From: RGIG8700 sp964568815
GTDB taxonomy: Bacteria > Bacillota > Clostridia > RGIG6154
Direction: 5' to 3'
Length of the DNA stretch: 12,374 bases
Assembly (NCBI GenBank): GCA_964568815.1
Contig: CAZMRY010000040.1
Coordinates: 1 to 12,374, forward strand
Numbering within the stretch: position 1 is the stretch's first letter; each line of letters starts with the position of its first letter. The translations under genes were made by a program, and so were the position numbers. Below the pieces are notes generated by a model. That model saw only the letters and a list, made by a program, of their open reading frames with translations. It ran no database searches and was not told the origin of the DNA. Positions 1-7,055 of the stretch are shown here, in pieces.

Positions 1-48
1 CAGTATTATTTCAAACAATATAAGAAGTACGAAAAAGCAGAGCAGTAA
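1..48 (+). CDS. C-terminal end of an upstream gene (partial)
   Basis: Frame 1 is open from the first base and gives 15 codons (QYYFKQYKKYEKAEQ) followed by TAA at 46-48. The residue mix, rich in Lys, Glu, Gln and Tyr, looks like a real hydrophilic C-terminus. The stop codon lies in the loop of the terminator hairpin that follows directly, which is what the end of a real transcription unit would look like. Too little is present to name a family. It could also be a chance open frame, since 48 bases is short. Confidence 0.5.
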   Translation, partial: QYYFKQYKKYEKAEQ

Positions 49-62
49 AGCTCTGCTTTTTT
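32..62. terminator. Rho-independent terminator, probably bidirectional
   Basis: A 12-bp perfect stem, AAAAAGCAGAGC (32-43) and GCTCTGCTTTTT (50-61), encloses a 6-nt loop and is followed by a T run. The A run on the left side means it can also terminate minus-strand transcription, here that of the Y-family polymerase gene ending at 115. The stop codon of the upstream partial gene sits in the loop. Confidence 0.85.
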
Positions 63-88
63 CGATATGTTGCCTTTGGCAACAAGAA

Positions 89-116
89 TAACTCCTAACT
101 CCTCACTTCTAACTTT
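89..116. repeat. Short degenerate tandem repeat (AACTCCT-like units)
   Basis: Three to four units resembling AACTCCT / CACTTCT follow one another immediately beyond the stop codon of the minus-strand polymerase gene. Such pyrimidine-rich heptad runs occur between genes in Clostridia. Nothing in the sequence indicates a function, and it may be simple slippage sequence. Confidence 0.35.
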
Positions 117-1356
117 ATAGATACGATTTCATAGATGGGTTCTGGAGCTTTAAGACATTCTGGTGGAATTTATCGTCAACGAGTGAGCCTCTGGTTATGC
201 AATGAAAACCGTATTTTTCACGGAGCTCGTCAACAACACCGTCGATTTTCTCATATTTTTTTGATTTATCATCATCAAAAAAGGAGCATTGCTGATACTG
301 GTTGCTGACTAAATCGGAAAGACCGATTGTTATTGCTCGTACTGGAGTTTTTTTGTCCCACAGCTCGTCTATAAGCTCTTTTACTGCAGAGTAAACATCA
401 TTTGTTGAATAAATATATTTTAAAAGCTTCTTCTGATGTGATGCATAGGATAAATCCTTAAATCTTATACCAACATCAACAACAGATGCAGAAACACCCT
501 CTTTTCTAAGCCTTGCGCAAACCTTTTCGCAAAGAGAAAGTGCAAATTTTAAAAGCTCGCCTCTGTCTGAAATATCTTTTGGGAGAGTAGAACCGTTGCT
601 TAAGCTTTTATAGGGTTCTTTTTCTGTTTCAACCAAGGATGCGTCTATACCGTTTGCGTATTTGTGAATAAGCTCACCGTGTGATTTCAAATATTTTTTC
701 ATTATTTCAATGTCACAGTTTGCAAGCTTGCCTATGGTGTCAATGCCAATGTCTAAAAGTTTTTTCTTTGTCTGCCTGCCCACCATAAAAAGGTCTCCTA
801 TAGGCAGAGGCCACATTTTTTCCTGTATTTCCTCAGGGTAAAGGGTGTGGATTTTATCAGGCTTTTCAAAGTCTGATGCCATTTTTGCCAAAAGCTTGTT
901 TGTTGAGATGCCTATATTAACAGTAAAACCAAGCTCATTCTTTATCCGCTCACTTATTTTTTTAGCACCCTCTGAAGGCGGACCGAAATGAGGCTCCATA
1001 TTTGTATAGTCAAGGAATAATTCGTCTATTGAAAATTTCTGAACCAGAGGAGAAAAGTCGTTGCATATTTTAAAGAATTTTGCCGACATATCCTCATAAA
1101 GTCCAAAATCAGGAGGCACAACAATTAATTCAGGACATTTAAGCCTTGCACTGTAAAGGGTTTCTCCTGTTTTTATTCCAAGCTTTTTTGCAGGGAGTGA
1201 AGATGCTAAAACTATGCCTTTTCTCGACTGCTCGTTTCCGCCTACAACCGAAGGAACTGACCTTAAATCTATGGGCGGCCACTCATTTAAAAGCTTAACT
1301 GCACTCCAGGACAAAAATGCTGAGTTTGCATCTATATGAAAAATAGTCCTTTCCAC
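115..1356 (-). CDS. Y-family translesion DNA polymerase (DinB/UmuC-type)
   Basis: The 413-aa product is an error-prone DNA polymerase that copies past damaged bases. The N-terminal palm carries metal-binding D9 in HIDANSAF and D111-E112 in SIDELFLD, where the usual form is SIDEAFLD. F14 is the likely steric gate against ribonucleotides. A helix-hairpin-helix thumb element lies near residues 190-212 (MVGRQTKKKL...IDTIGKLA). A little-finger domain follows at roughly 245-350, and Q356-C-S-F-F360 matches the QxxLF-type sliding-clamp binding motif. The start is GTG at 1354-1356, set by GGAGGTGAG at 1360-1368. It belongs to the Firmicutes subgroup reading 'D-x-N-S-A-F-L-S-W', so dinB (Pol IV) versus a UmuC-like name is uncertain. 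The upstream LexA box indicates SOS induction. The family is certain from the motifs; the exact paralogue is not. Confidence 0.95.
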   Translation of the reverse strand: MERTIFHIDANSAFLSWSAVKLLNEWPPIDLRSVPSVVGGNEQSRKGIVLASSLPAKKLGIKTGETLYSARLKCPELIVVPPDFGLYEDMSAKFFKICNDFSPLVQKFSIDELFLDYTNMEPHFGPPSEGAKKISERIKNELGFTVNIGISTNKLLAKMASDFEKPDKIHTLYPEEIQEKMWPLPIGDLFMVGRQTKKKLLDIGIDTIGKLANCDIEIMKKYLKSHGELIHKYANGIDASLVETEKEPYKSLSNGSTLPKDISDRGELLKFALSLCEKVCARLRKEGVSASVVDVGIRFKDLSYASHQKKLLKYIYSTNDVYSAVKELIDELWDKKTPVRAITIGLSDLVSNQYQQCSFFDDDKSKKYEKIDGVVDELREKYGFHCITRGSLVDDKFHQNVLKLQNPSMKSYL

Positions 1357-1375
1357 TTTCTCACCTCCGATTTCT

Positions 1376-1404
1376 ATTATACACGAACAATTGTTTGTTG
1401 TAAA
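1376..1404 (-). promoter_or_regulatory. Sigma-A promoter of the Y-family polymerase gene
   Basis: Read on the minus strand, TTTACA (forward 1399-1404) is followed after exactly 17 nt by a perfect TATAAT (forward 1376-1381). The GTG start is about 20 nt downstream of the -10, with the ribosome binding site between. The spacer contains the LexA-like palindrome. Confidence 0.85.
1384..1397. promoter_or_regulatory. LexA (DinR) SOS box
   Basis: The sequence CGAACAATTGTTTG matches the Bacillus/Clostridium-type LexA operator CGAAC-N4-GTTCG with one mismatch. It lies entirely within the 17-nt spacer of the polymerase promoter, so a bound repressor would block RNA polymerase. This fits the known SOS control of translesion polymerases. 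It lies 125 nt upstream of the divergent cysE promoter and is unlikely to control that gene. Confidence 0.82.
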
Positions 1405-1521
1405 GAGTTTTTTTCATTTTTCTCTTGAAAATCATCAGGTGATATTATACAAAAGATAACAAAAGTTTACAAGTGAAGATATAATGATTACAGGAGAAGT
1501 TAAAAACATTGAAATTATACC

Positions 1522-1550
1522 TTGAAAAGATTTATATATTATGTTAAAAT
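1522..1550 (+). promoter_or_regulatory. Sigma-A promoter of the cysE operon
   Basis: TTGAAA (1522-1527) and TAAAAT (1545-1550) are separated by 17 nt, about 30 nt upstream of the cysE start. No T-box leader, which often precedes cysE-cysS operons in Bacillus, fits in the roughly 25-nt leader that this promoter would give. Confidence 0.7.
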
Positions 1551-1580
1551 AGAGTGATTATGTAATGGGAGGGTAAAGAA

Positions 1581-2207
1581 TTGTTTGACCAGATAAAAAA
1601 TGATATAAAAGCCATTATGGAAAGAGACCCTGCCGCAAGAAATGCTTTTGAAGTATTTTTAATGTATCCGGGCTTTAAGGCTGTAATGCGTCACAGGATT
1701 GCACATAAGCTTTATAACAAGGGTCACAAATTCATAGCAACAAGAATATCAAATAAAACAAGAAGAAAATACGGTATAGAAATCCACCCTGCTGCACAAA
1801 TCGGAAACGGAGTTTTTATAGACCACGGTATGGGTGTTGTAATAGGAGAAACTGCTGTTGTGGGCGACAACTGCACTATATATCAGGGAGTTACCCTTGG
1901 CGGTACAGGTAAGGAAAGAGGAAAAAGACATCCAACCCTCGGCAACAATGTTTTAGTTGGTTGCGGTGCAAAGCTTCTCGGAAACTTTACAGTTGGCGAC
2001 AATGCAAAAATTGCGGCAAATGCGGTAGTTTTATCAGATGTTCCCGAAAACTGTACCTGCGTTGGTATTCCTGCAAGAATTGTAAGAAGAAACAACGAAA
2101 AGGTTGCGGGCAACTTTGACCATGTTCATATGCCTGACCCTATATCACAAGAGTTTTGTAGGATACAGATTCGCTTAGACAACCTGGAGAAAAAGCAGGC
2201 TGAGTAA
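1581..2207 (+). CDS. cysE: Serine O-acetyltransferase
   Basis: This enzyme transfers an acetyl group from acetyl-CoA to L-serine, giving O-acetylserine, the acceptor for sulfide in cysteine synthesis. The 208-aa product is the short form common in Firmicutes. An N-terminal helical region (1-65) precedes a left-handed parallel beta-helix of hexapeptide repeats (about 66-170). The catalytic Asp-His pair is D81-H82 in the motif DHGMGVVIGETA. The CoA/serine-site segment GVTLGGTGKERGKRHPT (103-119) includes H117. The start is TTG at 1581, supported by GGGAGGG at 1567-1573 seven nt upstream. It is followed by cysS and mrnC, the same order as in Bacillus. A C-terminal tail of about 35 residues beyond the helix is typical of the part that engages cysteine synthase. 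Confidence 0.95.
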   Translation: MFDQIKNDIKAIMERDPAARNAFEVFLMYPGFKAVMRHRIAHKLYNKGHKFIATRISNKTRRKYGIEIHPAAQIGNGVFIDHGMGVVIGETAVVGDNCTIYQGVTLGGTGKERGKRHPTLGNNVLVGCGAKLLGNFTVGDNAKIAANAVVLSDVPENCTCVGIPARIVRRNNEKVAGNFDHVHMPDPISQEFCRIQIRLDNLEKKQAE

Positions 2208-2218
2208 AATTCTCCATC

Positions 2219-2276
2219 TTGCACTGTTTTGCTCCCTGATGTACACAAAGTACACGGCGGTCGCAAATCAGCACAA
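2219..2276. repeat. Imperfect palindrome between cysE and cysS
   Basis: The outer arms TTGCACTGTTTTGC (2219-2232) and GCAAATCAGCACAA (2263-2276) are imperfectly complementary. The centre holds GTAC-ACAAA-GTAC, which can form a tight inner hairpin and also contains the direct repeat GTACAC. It sits in the 123-nt gap between cysE and cysS. It could be an RNA hairpin that tunes expression of the downstream genes or a small repetitive element. There is no T run, so it is not a standard terminator. Confidence 0.4.
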
Positions 2277-2330
2277 TATGAAAATTTTTCTTTCAGCCTT
2301 TGACAAAATGATGAAAGGAGATTGATTTTT

Positions 2331-3701
2331 ATGAAAATATATAATTCAATGACAAGACAGAAAGAGGAATTCGTTCCGCTTCACGAAAATACAGTTAATA
2401 TGTATTCCTGCGGACCAACGGTGTATAACTTTTTCCACCTTGGCAACGCAAGACCTTTTATAATTTTTGACCAGCTCAGAAGATATTTTGAATACAGAGG
2501 TTATAAAGTAAACTTTGTTCAGAATTTTACAGATATAGACGATAAAATGATTAACAAGGCAAACGACCTTGGTATTACAGTTAAAGAGCTTGGGGAGCAG
2601 TATATTGAAGAATATTTCAAGGATGCAAAGGCACTTGGAATTAAAGAGGCAACCTATCATCCAAAGGCAACAGAGCATATTGAAGAAATCATAAAGCTTG
2701 TTTCAACACTTATTGAAAAGGGCTTTGCTTACGAGGTTGACGGTGATGTTTATTTCCAGACAAGCAAGTTTAGTGAATACGGTAAGCTTTCAAAACAGCC
2801 TTTAGAGGATTTGGAATCAGGAGCAAGAATTAACATAAACGAGGCAAAAAGAGAGCCTCTTGATTTTGCAGTATGGAAAAAACAAAAACCGGGTGAGCCT
2901 GCATGGGAAAGTCCATGGGGAATGGGAAGACCGGGCTGGCATATTGAGTGCAGTGCTATGGCAAACAAATACCTTGGTGAAACAATTGATATTCATAGCG
3001 GCGGTAAGGACCTGATGTTCCCTCACCACGAAAACGAAATTGCACAGAGCGAATGTGCAAACGGCTGTACCTTTGCAAGATACTGGATGCACAACGGTTT
3101 TATTAATGTTAATAACGAGAAAATGTCAAAATCAAAGGGCAATTTCTTTACCATAAGAGATATTGCAGAGCATTTTCCTCACAGAGTTATAAGATTTTTC
3201 ATGTTAACCGCTCATTACAGAAGTCCTATCAATTTCTCAGACGAGCTTTTAGGTCAGGCACAAAACGGTCTTGAGAGAATAGACAGATGTATTGAAAACA
3301 TAGAATTTTCAATGCAGGGCGAAGCAGGAGAAAAAGAAGTAAAGCTTGAAAGCTTCAGAGAAAAATTCATATCTGCAATGGACGACGACCTTAACACGGC
3401 AGATGCAATCTCTGTTATTTTTGAGCTTGTTAAGGAAATAAACACAGCACTTTCCGAAATGAACGAAGACTCAAAGAAAAACGCACTTGCACTTATAAAT
3501 GAGCTTTGTGATGTGCTTGGCATAGCAAAAGAAAAAGAAGAAACACTTTTAGACAGCGACATTGAAGAATTAATAGAAAAAAGAAACAATGCAAGAAAGG
3601 AAAAGAACTTTAAGCTTGCAGACGAAATAAGAGATTCTTTAAAGGATATGGGAATTATTCTTGAAGATACTCCACAGGGTGTAAAATGGAAGCGCGCTTA
3701 A
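2331..3701 (+). CDS. cysS: Cysteinyl-tRNA synthetase
   Basis: This cytoplasmic class I synthetase charges tRNA-Cys with cysteine. From the ATG at 2331 it is 456 aa, near the usual length of about 460. The HIGH signature appears as HLGN within GPTVYNFFHLGNARPF near residue 35. KMSKS is exact in EKMSKSKGNFFTIRD near residue 265. The zinc ligands are visible as Cys in YSCGPTV, Cys in WHIECSAM, and His and Glu in HHENEIAQSE. The C-terminal anticodon-binding helices include the RNNARKEKNFKLADEIRD segment conserved in the family. ATG 2331 is preferred because GGAG at 2317-2320 is spaced correctly for it; the in-frame TTG at 2322 is too close. It belongs to the cysE-cysS-mrnC unit, and its last 16 nt overlap mrnC. 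Confidence 0.96.
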   Translation: MKIYNSMTRQKEEFVPLHENTVNMYSCGPTVYNFFHLGNARPFIIFDQLRRYFEYRGYKVNFVQNFTDIDDKMINKANDLGITVKELGEQYIEEYFKDAKALGIKEATYHPKATEHIEEIIKLVSTLIEKGFAYEVDGDVYFQTSKFSEYGKLSKQPLEDLESGARININEAKREPLDFAVWKKQKPGEPAWESPWGMGRPGWHIECSAMANKYLGETIDIHSGGKDLMFPHHENEIAQSECANGCTFARYWMHNGFINVNNEKMSKSKGNFFTIRDIAEHFPHRVIRFFMLTAHYRSPINFSDELLGQAQNGLERIDRCIENIEFSMQGEAGEKEVKLESFREKFISAMDDDLNTADAISVIFELVKEINTALSEMNEDSKKNALALINELCDVLGIAKEKEETLLDSDIEELIEKRNNARKEKNFKLADEIRDSLKDMGIILEDTPQGVKWKRA

Positions 3702-4096
3702 CAGAGTTTGCAGGAGAATTCAAGCTTAAAGCAAATCAGTATTCCCCTTTAACTCTTGCATTTCTGGGTGACGGTGTTTTTGAGCTTTTTGTAAGAGCCA
3801 AAATTGTGAATAACACAAATGCGGCGGCAAACATTCTTCATAAAAAAGCGGTGCAGTATGTAAAAGCCTCTGCACAGTGCGATGCTATGGACAGGATTAT
3901 GCCGTATCTTACAGAAGAAGAAATAACAATGTTTAAAAGAGGCAGAAACACAAAGGTTAATACAAAAGCTAAAAACGCATCTCTTGCAGAGTATAAAAAA
4001 GCTACAGGCTTTGAAACCTTAATCGGCTTTTTGTATGCTGACGGGCAGATGGAAAGACTTGAATTTCTTCTTAAAACAGCAACAGAATTTGAATAA
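3686..4096 (+). CDS. mrnC: Mini-ribonuclease III
   Basis: Mini-III is a homodimeric RNase III catalytic domain without an RNA-binding domain. In Bacillus it trims the ends of 23S rRNA precursor. The 136-aa protein shows the first catalytic signature LAFLGDGVFELFVR (about residues 24-37), and the second, EYKKATGFETLIGFLY, with its acidic metal ligands (about 102-117). The length matches the family. The ATG at 3686 lies inside the end of cysS (16-nt overlap), and no strong ribosome binding site precedes it, so translation is probably coupled to cysS. The position directly after cysS is the conserved Firmicutes location of this gene. Confidence 0.93.
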   Translation: MEARLTEFAGEFKLKANQYSPLTLAFLGDGVFELFVRAKIVNNTNAAANILHKKAVQYVKASAQCDAMDRIMPYLTEEEITMFKRGRNTKVNTKAKNASLAEYKKATGFETLIGFLYADGQMERLEFLLKTATEFE

Positions 4097-4101
4097 ATAA
4101 C

Positions 4102-4136
4102 AAACATTTCCTCAAAATAAATATGAGGAGATGTTT
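4102..4136 (+). promoter_or_regulatory. Hairpin hiding the ribosome binding site of the YitT-family gene
   Basis: The arms 4102-4114 (AAACATTTCCTCA) and 4124-4136 (TGAGGAGATGTTT) pair over 13 bp with a single G-U wobble and a 9-nt loop. The GAGGAG ribosome binding site (4125-4130) for the GTG start at 4139 is buried in the 3' arm. The hairpin starts 5 nt after the mrnC stop. It may limit translation of the next gene, or act as a leaky terminator, because it ends in a short T run. The base pairing is seen; the role is inferred. Confidence 0.6.
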
Positions 4137-4138
4137 TA

Positions 4139-4975
4139 GTGAAAAAGATAAAAGAGTATTTTTTCATAGCTTCAGGTGCAACGGTTATGGCACTTGGTCT
4201 TGATGCCTTTTTGTTGCCAAACACCATAGCGGCAGGGGGAGTATCAGGTATTGCCGCAATACTTGAATATGTGGCAGGTATAAAGCCCTCGTTTGTAATA
4301 CTTGGCTTTAATATACCCTTGTTTTTGGGTGCATTCAGATTTCTTGGCAGAGATTTTTTGTTTAAATCTATGGCAGGAACGCTTACTTTAAGCATAATGA
4401 CTGATATATTAAGTGTGACACCTACAGTTACTGAAAGCCTGTTTGTTGCGTCAATGTCCGGAGGTGCTCTTGTTGGACTAGGCGTTGGTATAGCAATGAA
4501 GGCAGGCGGTACAACAGGGGGTACGGAAATTGCGGCAGTTTTAATAAAAAGAATACTGCCAAATCTTTCAACAGGAAAACTTGTTATGCTTGTTGACGGT
4601 GTCATAATAACCGTATCCGTTCTTGTAACAGGTAACTTTGACCTTGGAGTCTACGCGCTTATAGCCCTTGTTATCTCTGCTAAAATAATTGACTATATTT
4701 TAGAGGGCGGAGATTTCGCAAAGGGAGTTTTAATAGTAACAAAAGAGTGGGACAAGGTTTCAAAAGAGCTTATGAGCGGTCTTGTAAGAGGTGTTACGGG
4801 AATTGAATCAACAGGAATGTACACCGGCAAGAATATGAAAACCCTTTTATGTGTTGTTAAAAGAAATGAAGTAACAAAATTAAAAGAAATAGTAATAAAT
4901 ATAGATGAAAATGCCTTTTTCATACTTTTTGATGCAAGAGAGGTGTGGGGCAATTTCAGGAGAGGAAGGCCATAA
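4139..4975 (+). CDS. YitT family membrane protein (DUF161/DUF2179)
   Basis: The 278-aa integral membrane protein has several hydrophobic segments in its first 190 residues. These include a glycine-rich LPNTIAAGGVSGIAAIL helix near 26-42 and the conserved AGGTTGGTEI turn near 121-130, both typical of the YitT family. A cytoplasmic C-terminal domain of about 80 residues matches the DUF2179 type (GVTGIESTGMYTG..., then VVKRNEVTKLKEIV). The family is widespread in Firmicutes, often as several paralogues, and its transport role is not settled. The start is GTG at 4139, with GAGGAG at 4125-4130 lying inside a hairpin. The stop TAA at 4973-4975 is two bases before the transketolase ATG, so the two are probably co-transcribed. 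Confidence 0.9.
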   Translation: MKKIKEYFFIASGATVMALGLDAFLLPNTIAAGGVSGIAAILEYVAGIKPSFVILGFNIPLFLGAFRFLGRDFLFKSMAGTLTLSIMTDILSVTPTVTESLFVASMSGGALVGLGVGIAMKAGGTTGGTEIAAVLIKRILPNLSTGKLVMLVDGVIITVSVLVTGNFDLGVYALIALVISAKIIDYILEGGDFAKGVLIVTKEWDKVSKELMSGLVRGVTGIESTGMYTGKNMKTLLCVVKRNEVTKLKEIVINIDENAFFILFDAREVWGNFRRGRP

Positions 4976-4977
4976 AT

Positions 4978-5832
4978 ATGAACAAAAAAGAAATTAATAT
5001 GCTTAATTTAAACGCCTACAAAATCAGAAGACATATTTTAGACGGTGTTTACAATGCGGCATCAGGACATCCGGGCGGTTCATTGTCAATCGCAGAAATT
5101 ATGTCTGTTCTTTATTTCAAAGAAATGAATGTGGATGTAAACAATCCTAAAAATCCTGACAGAGACAGATTCGTACTCTCAAAGGGACACTGTGCACCTG
5201 CACTTTACGGTGCATTGGCAGAAAAAGGATTTATTCCGAAAGAAGATATAGTTACCTTAAGAAAAACTGACAGCTATTTAGAGGGACATCCTGATATGAA
5301 GGGTATTCCCGGTGTTGATATGTCATCAGGCTCCCTTGGTCAGGGTATAAGCTGTGCAAACGGTATGGCTCTTGCAGGTAAGCTTAAGAATAAGGATTAC
5401 AGAGTTTACGCCGTACTTGGCGATGGCGAAATAGAAGAAGGTCAGGTTTGGGAAGCGGCTATGTTTGCAGCTCATTACAAGCTTGATAATGCTACATACT
5501 TCCTCGACTTAAACGGTTTGCAGATTGACGGTCCTACTTCTGAAGTTATGTCATCTGCACCTGCGGATAAAAAGTTTGAAGCTTTTGGCTTTAATGTGTT
5601 GACAATTGATGCACATAATGTTGAAGAAATTTATGATGCAATTCAAAAGGCTAAAGAATTTAAAGGCAAGCCCACAATGATTATCTGCAAATCAACAAAA
5701 GGTAAAGGCGTATCATATATGGAAAATAAATGTGAGTGGCATGGTGCTGCTCCGAAGCAGGATTTATACGAAGTTGCAATTAAAGAAATTGATGCAAAAA
5801 TAGCGGAATTGGAGGTGCTTTGTAATGAGTGA
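4978..5832 (+). CDS. Transketolase, N-terminal subunit
   Basis: This is the thiamine-diphosphate-binding half of a split transketolase, which moves two-carbon units between sugar phosphates in the non-oxidative pentose phosphate pathway. It is 284 aa from the ATG at 4978, with GGAAGG at 4964-4969 upstream. Visible motifs are SGHPGGSLSIAEI (29-41, with H31), SKGHCAPALYGAL (68-80, with H71), the GHP motif (H104), GSLGQGISCANGMALA (118-133), and the TPP/Mg motif GDGEIEEG (148-155) with N179. The start follows the yitT-like stop by two bases. The stop codon overlaps the start of the C-terminal subunit by 8 nt, which implies coupled, equal synthesis. The distantly related DXP synthase is excluded by length and by the split form. 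Confidence 0.95.
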   Translation: MNKKEINMLNLNAYKIRRHILDGVYNAASGHPGGSLSIAEIMSVLYFKEMNVDVNNPKNPDRDRFVLSKGHCAPALYGALAEKGFIPKEDIVTLRKTDSYLEGHPDMKGIPGVDMSSGSLGQGISCANGMALAGKLKNKDYRVYAVLGDGEIEEGQVWEAAMFAAHYKLDNATYFLDLNGLQIDGPTSEVMSSAPADKKFEAFGFNVLTIDAHNVEEIYDAIQKAKEFKGKPTMIICKSTKGKGVSYMENKCEWHGAAPKQDLYEVAIKEIDAKIAELEVLCNE

Positions 5833-6760
5833 AAAAATGGCAACAAGAGAAGCCTTTGGTAAGGCTTTGGTAGAGCTTGCAGACAGCTACGATTTTGTTG
5901 TAATGGATGCAGACCTTGCAGAGGCAACAAAAACAGGTATTTTCAAAAAAGCATACCCTGAAAGATTTATAGACACAGGTATTGCAGAGGGAAATATGAT
6001 TTCAACTGCAGCAGGTATTGCAACCTGCGGTATTCCTGTATTTGCCGCATCATTTGCAATGTTTTCATCAGGCAGAGCATATGAACAGGTAAGAAACTCA
6101 GTTTGTTATCCTAAATTAAATGTTAAGGTTGTTGGTACACACGGAGGTATTTCCGTTGGTGAAGACGGTGCAACACATCAGTGTATCGAAGATATAAGCT
6201 TAATGAGAACAATTCCGGGTATGGTTGTTATTAACCCTTGTGATGCAATCGAGGCAAAGCAGGCAGTTAAAGCGGCACTTGAACATAACGGACCTGTATA
6301 TTTAAGATTTTGCAGACTTGCAACAGAAAATATACATAGCGAAGACTTTAAATTTGAGCTTGGCAAGGGTGTTGAAATAAAAGAGGGCAAAGATGTTACA
6401 ATCGTTGCAACGGGTATCGTACTTGAATTTGCACTTAAAGCGGCAGAAATTCTCAAAGAGCAAGGAATATCTGCAAGAGTTATTGATATTCACACAATCA
6501 AGCCTATAGATAAAGATATTATCATCAAGGCTGCAAGGGAAACAGGAGCAATCGTAACTGTTGAAGAACACAACATTTACGGTGGACTTGGCAGTGCAGT
6601 TGCAGAGGTTGTATGTGAAGAAAAACCTGTGCCTGTACTTAAAGTAGGTGTTCAGGACAAGTTCGGAACATCAGGAAAACCATCTGAGCTTTTTGAGCTT
6701 TACAATATCACACCTGAATATATTGCACAAAAAGCAATTGATGCAATTAAAATTAAATAA
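5825..6760 (+). CDS. Transketolase, C-terminal subunit
   Basis: The 311-aa partner holds the pyrimidine-binding and C-terminal domains of transketolase. The catalytic glutamate that activates thiamine diphosphate is E55 in DTGIAEGNM. GTHGGISVGEDGATHQ (104-119) carries conserved active-site glycines and H118. The final domain (about 185-311) includes TIVATGIVLEFALKAAEIL and VTVEEHNIYGGLGSAVAEV. The ATG at 5825 is preceded by GGAGGTG (5811-5817) inside the end of the N-subunit gene. Split transketolases are common in Clostridia and archaea and assemble as a heterotetramer. No terminator follows directly; the first strong hairpin downstream is in the repeat-rich junction. Confidence 0.95.
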   Translation: MSEKMATREAFGKALVELADSYDFVVMDADLAEATKTGIFKKAYPERFIDTGIAEGNMISTAAGIATCGIPVFAASFAMFSSGRAYEQVRNSVCYPKLNVKVVGTHGGISVGEDGATHQCIEDISLMRTIPGMVVINPCDAIEAKQAVKAALEHNGPVYLRFCRLATENIHSEDFKFELGKGVEIKEGKDVTIVATGIVLEFALKAAEILKEQGISARVIDIHTIKPIDKDIIIKAARETGAIVTVEEHNIYGGLGSAVAEVVCEEKPVPVLKVGVQDKFGTSGKPSELFELYNITPEYIAQKAIDAIKIK

Positions 6761-6779
6761 AATCAGTTCTAAAGTCCTT

Positions 6780-6898
6780 TACACCTCATCCGTTTCGCTT
6801 TGCTCAACACCTTCTCCTCAAGGAGAAGGCTCGAATAGTGCATAATTAAAGGCTTCCCCTTGAGGGGAGGCTCCGCCGACAGGCGGTGGTGAGGTGTA
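6780..6898. repeat. MITE-like or palindromic intergenic element
   Basis: A 119-bp block is bounded by perfect 9-bp inverted repeats, TACACCTCA (6780-6788) and TGAGGTGTA (6890-6898). Inside are three hairpins: CCTTCTCC-TCAA-GGAGAAGG (6810-6829), GGCTTCCCC-TTGA-GGGGAGGCT (6851-6872, two G-U pairs), and CCGCC-GACA-GGCGG (6873-6886). The GC-rich hairpins stand out against the AT-rich surroundings. It encodes nothing. Elements of this appearance are frequent between genes in gut Clostridia, but copy number cannot be judged from one window. Confidence 0.65.
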
Positions 6899-6942
6899 GA
6901 TTGCAAAGCAATCGTCAAAAAGATGGGCTTGTCATTAACTTG

Positions 6943-6974
6943 AAGTACCCGTATGCTTAAGCATACGGGTACTT
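6943..6974. repeat. 32-nt perfect palindrome
   Basis: AAGTACCCGTATGCTT is followed without spacer by its exact reverse complement, 16 bp per arm. As RNA it folds into a 14-bp hairpin with a UUAA loop. No T run follows on either strand, so it is atypical as a terminator. It may still act as a transcript-end hairpin for the transketolase genes or as a protein-binding site. Confidence 0.6.
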
Positions 6975-6979
6975 TAAAA

Positions 6980-7031
6980 CAACCCAAACCGTTTACATAT
7001 AGAAAAATATGCTACGGTTTTGGGTTGCTTT
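6980..7031. terminator. Bidirectional terminator between convergent operons
   Basis: CAACCCAAACCGT (6980-6992) pairs with ACGGTTTTGGGTTG (7014-7027), with a single bulged base and an additional CATAT/ATATG pairing inside the loop. The stem is followed by GTTTT on the minus strand and CTTTAAT on the plus strand. It lies between the transketolase gene and the minus-strand gene ending at 7056, and suits termination of both. Confidence 0.72.
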
Positions 7032-7055
7032 AATATATCAAGATTTTATTTAATT

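Noticed and set aside
1405..1580. T-box or other riboswitch upstream of cysE.
   Set aside because: The predicted promoter at 1522-1550 leaves a leader of only about 25 nt, and no antiterminator-like motif or terminator hairpin is present.
2322..2330. TTG at 2322 as the start of cysS.
   Set aside because: It lies one base after GGAG, too close for initiation; the ATG at 2331 has correct spacing.
3838..4605. Long antisense open frame (255 codons, minus strand) across mrnC and the YitT-family gene.
   Set aside because: It is antisense to two genes with clear family motifs, has no ribosome binding site, and its Ser/Pro/Ile-rich product resembles no protein family.
6648..6845. Small plus-strand frame running out of the transketolase gene into the MITE-like repeat.
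   Set aside because: It begins within the transketolase C-subunit in another frame, lacks a ribosome binding site, and ends in the repeat.
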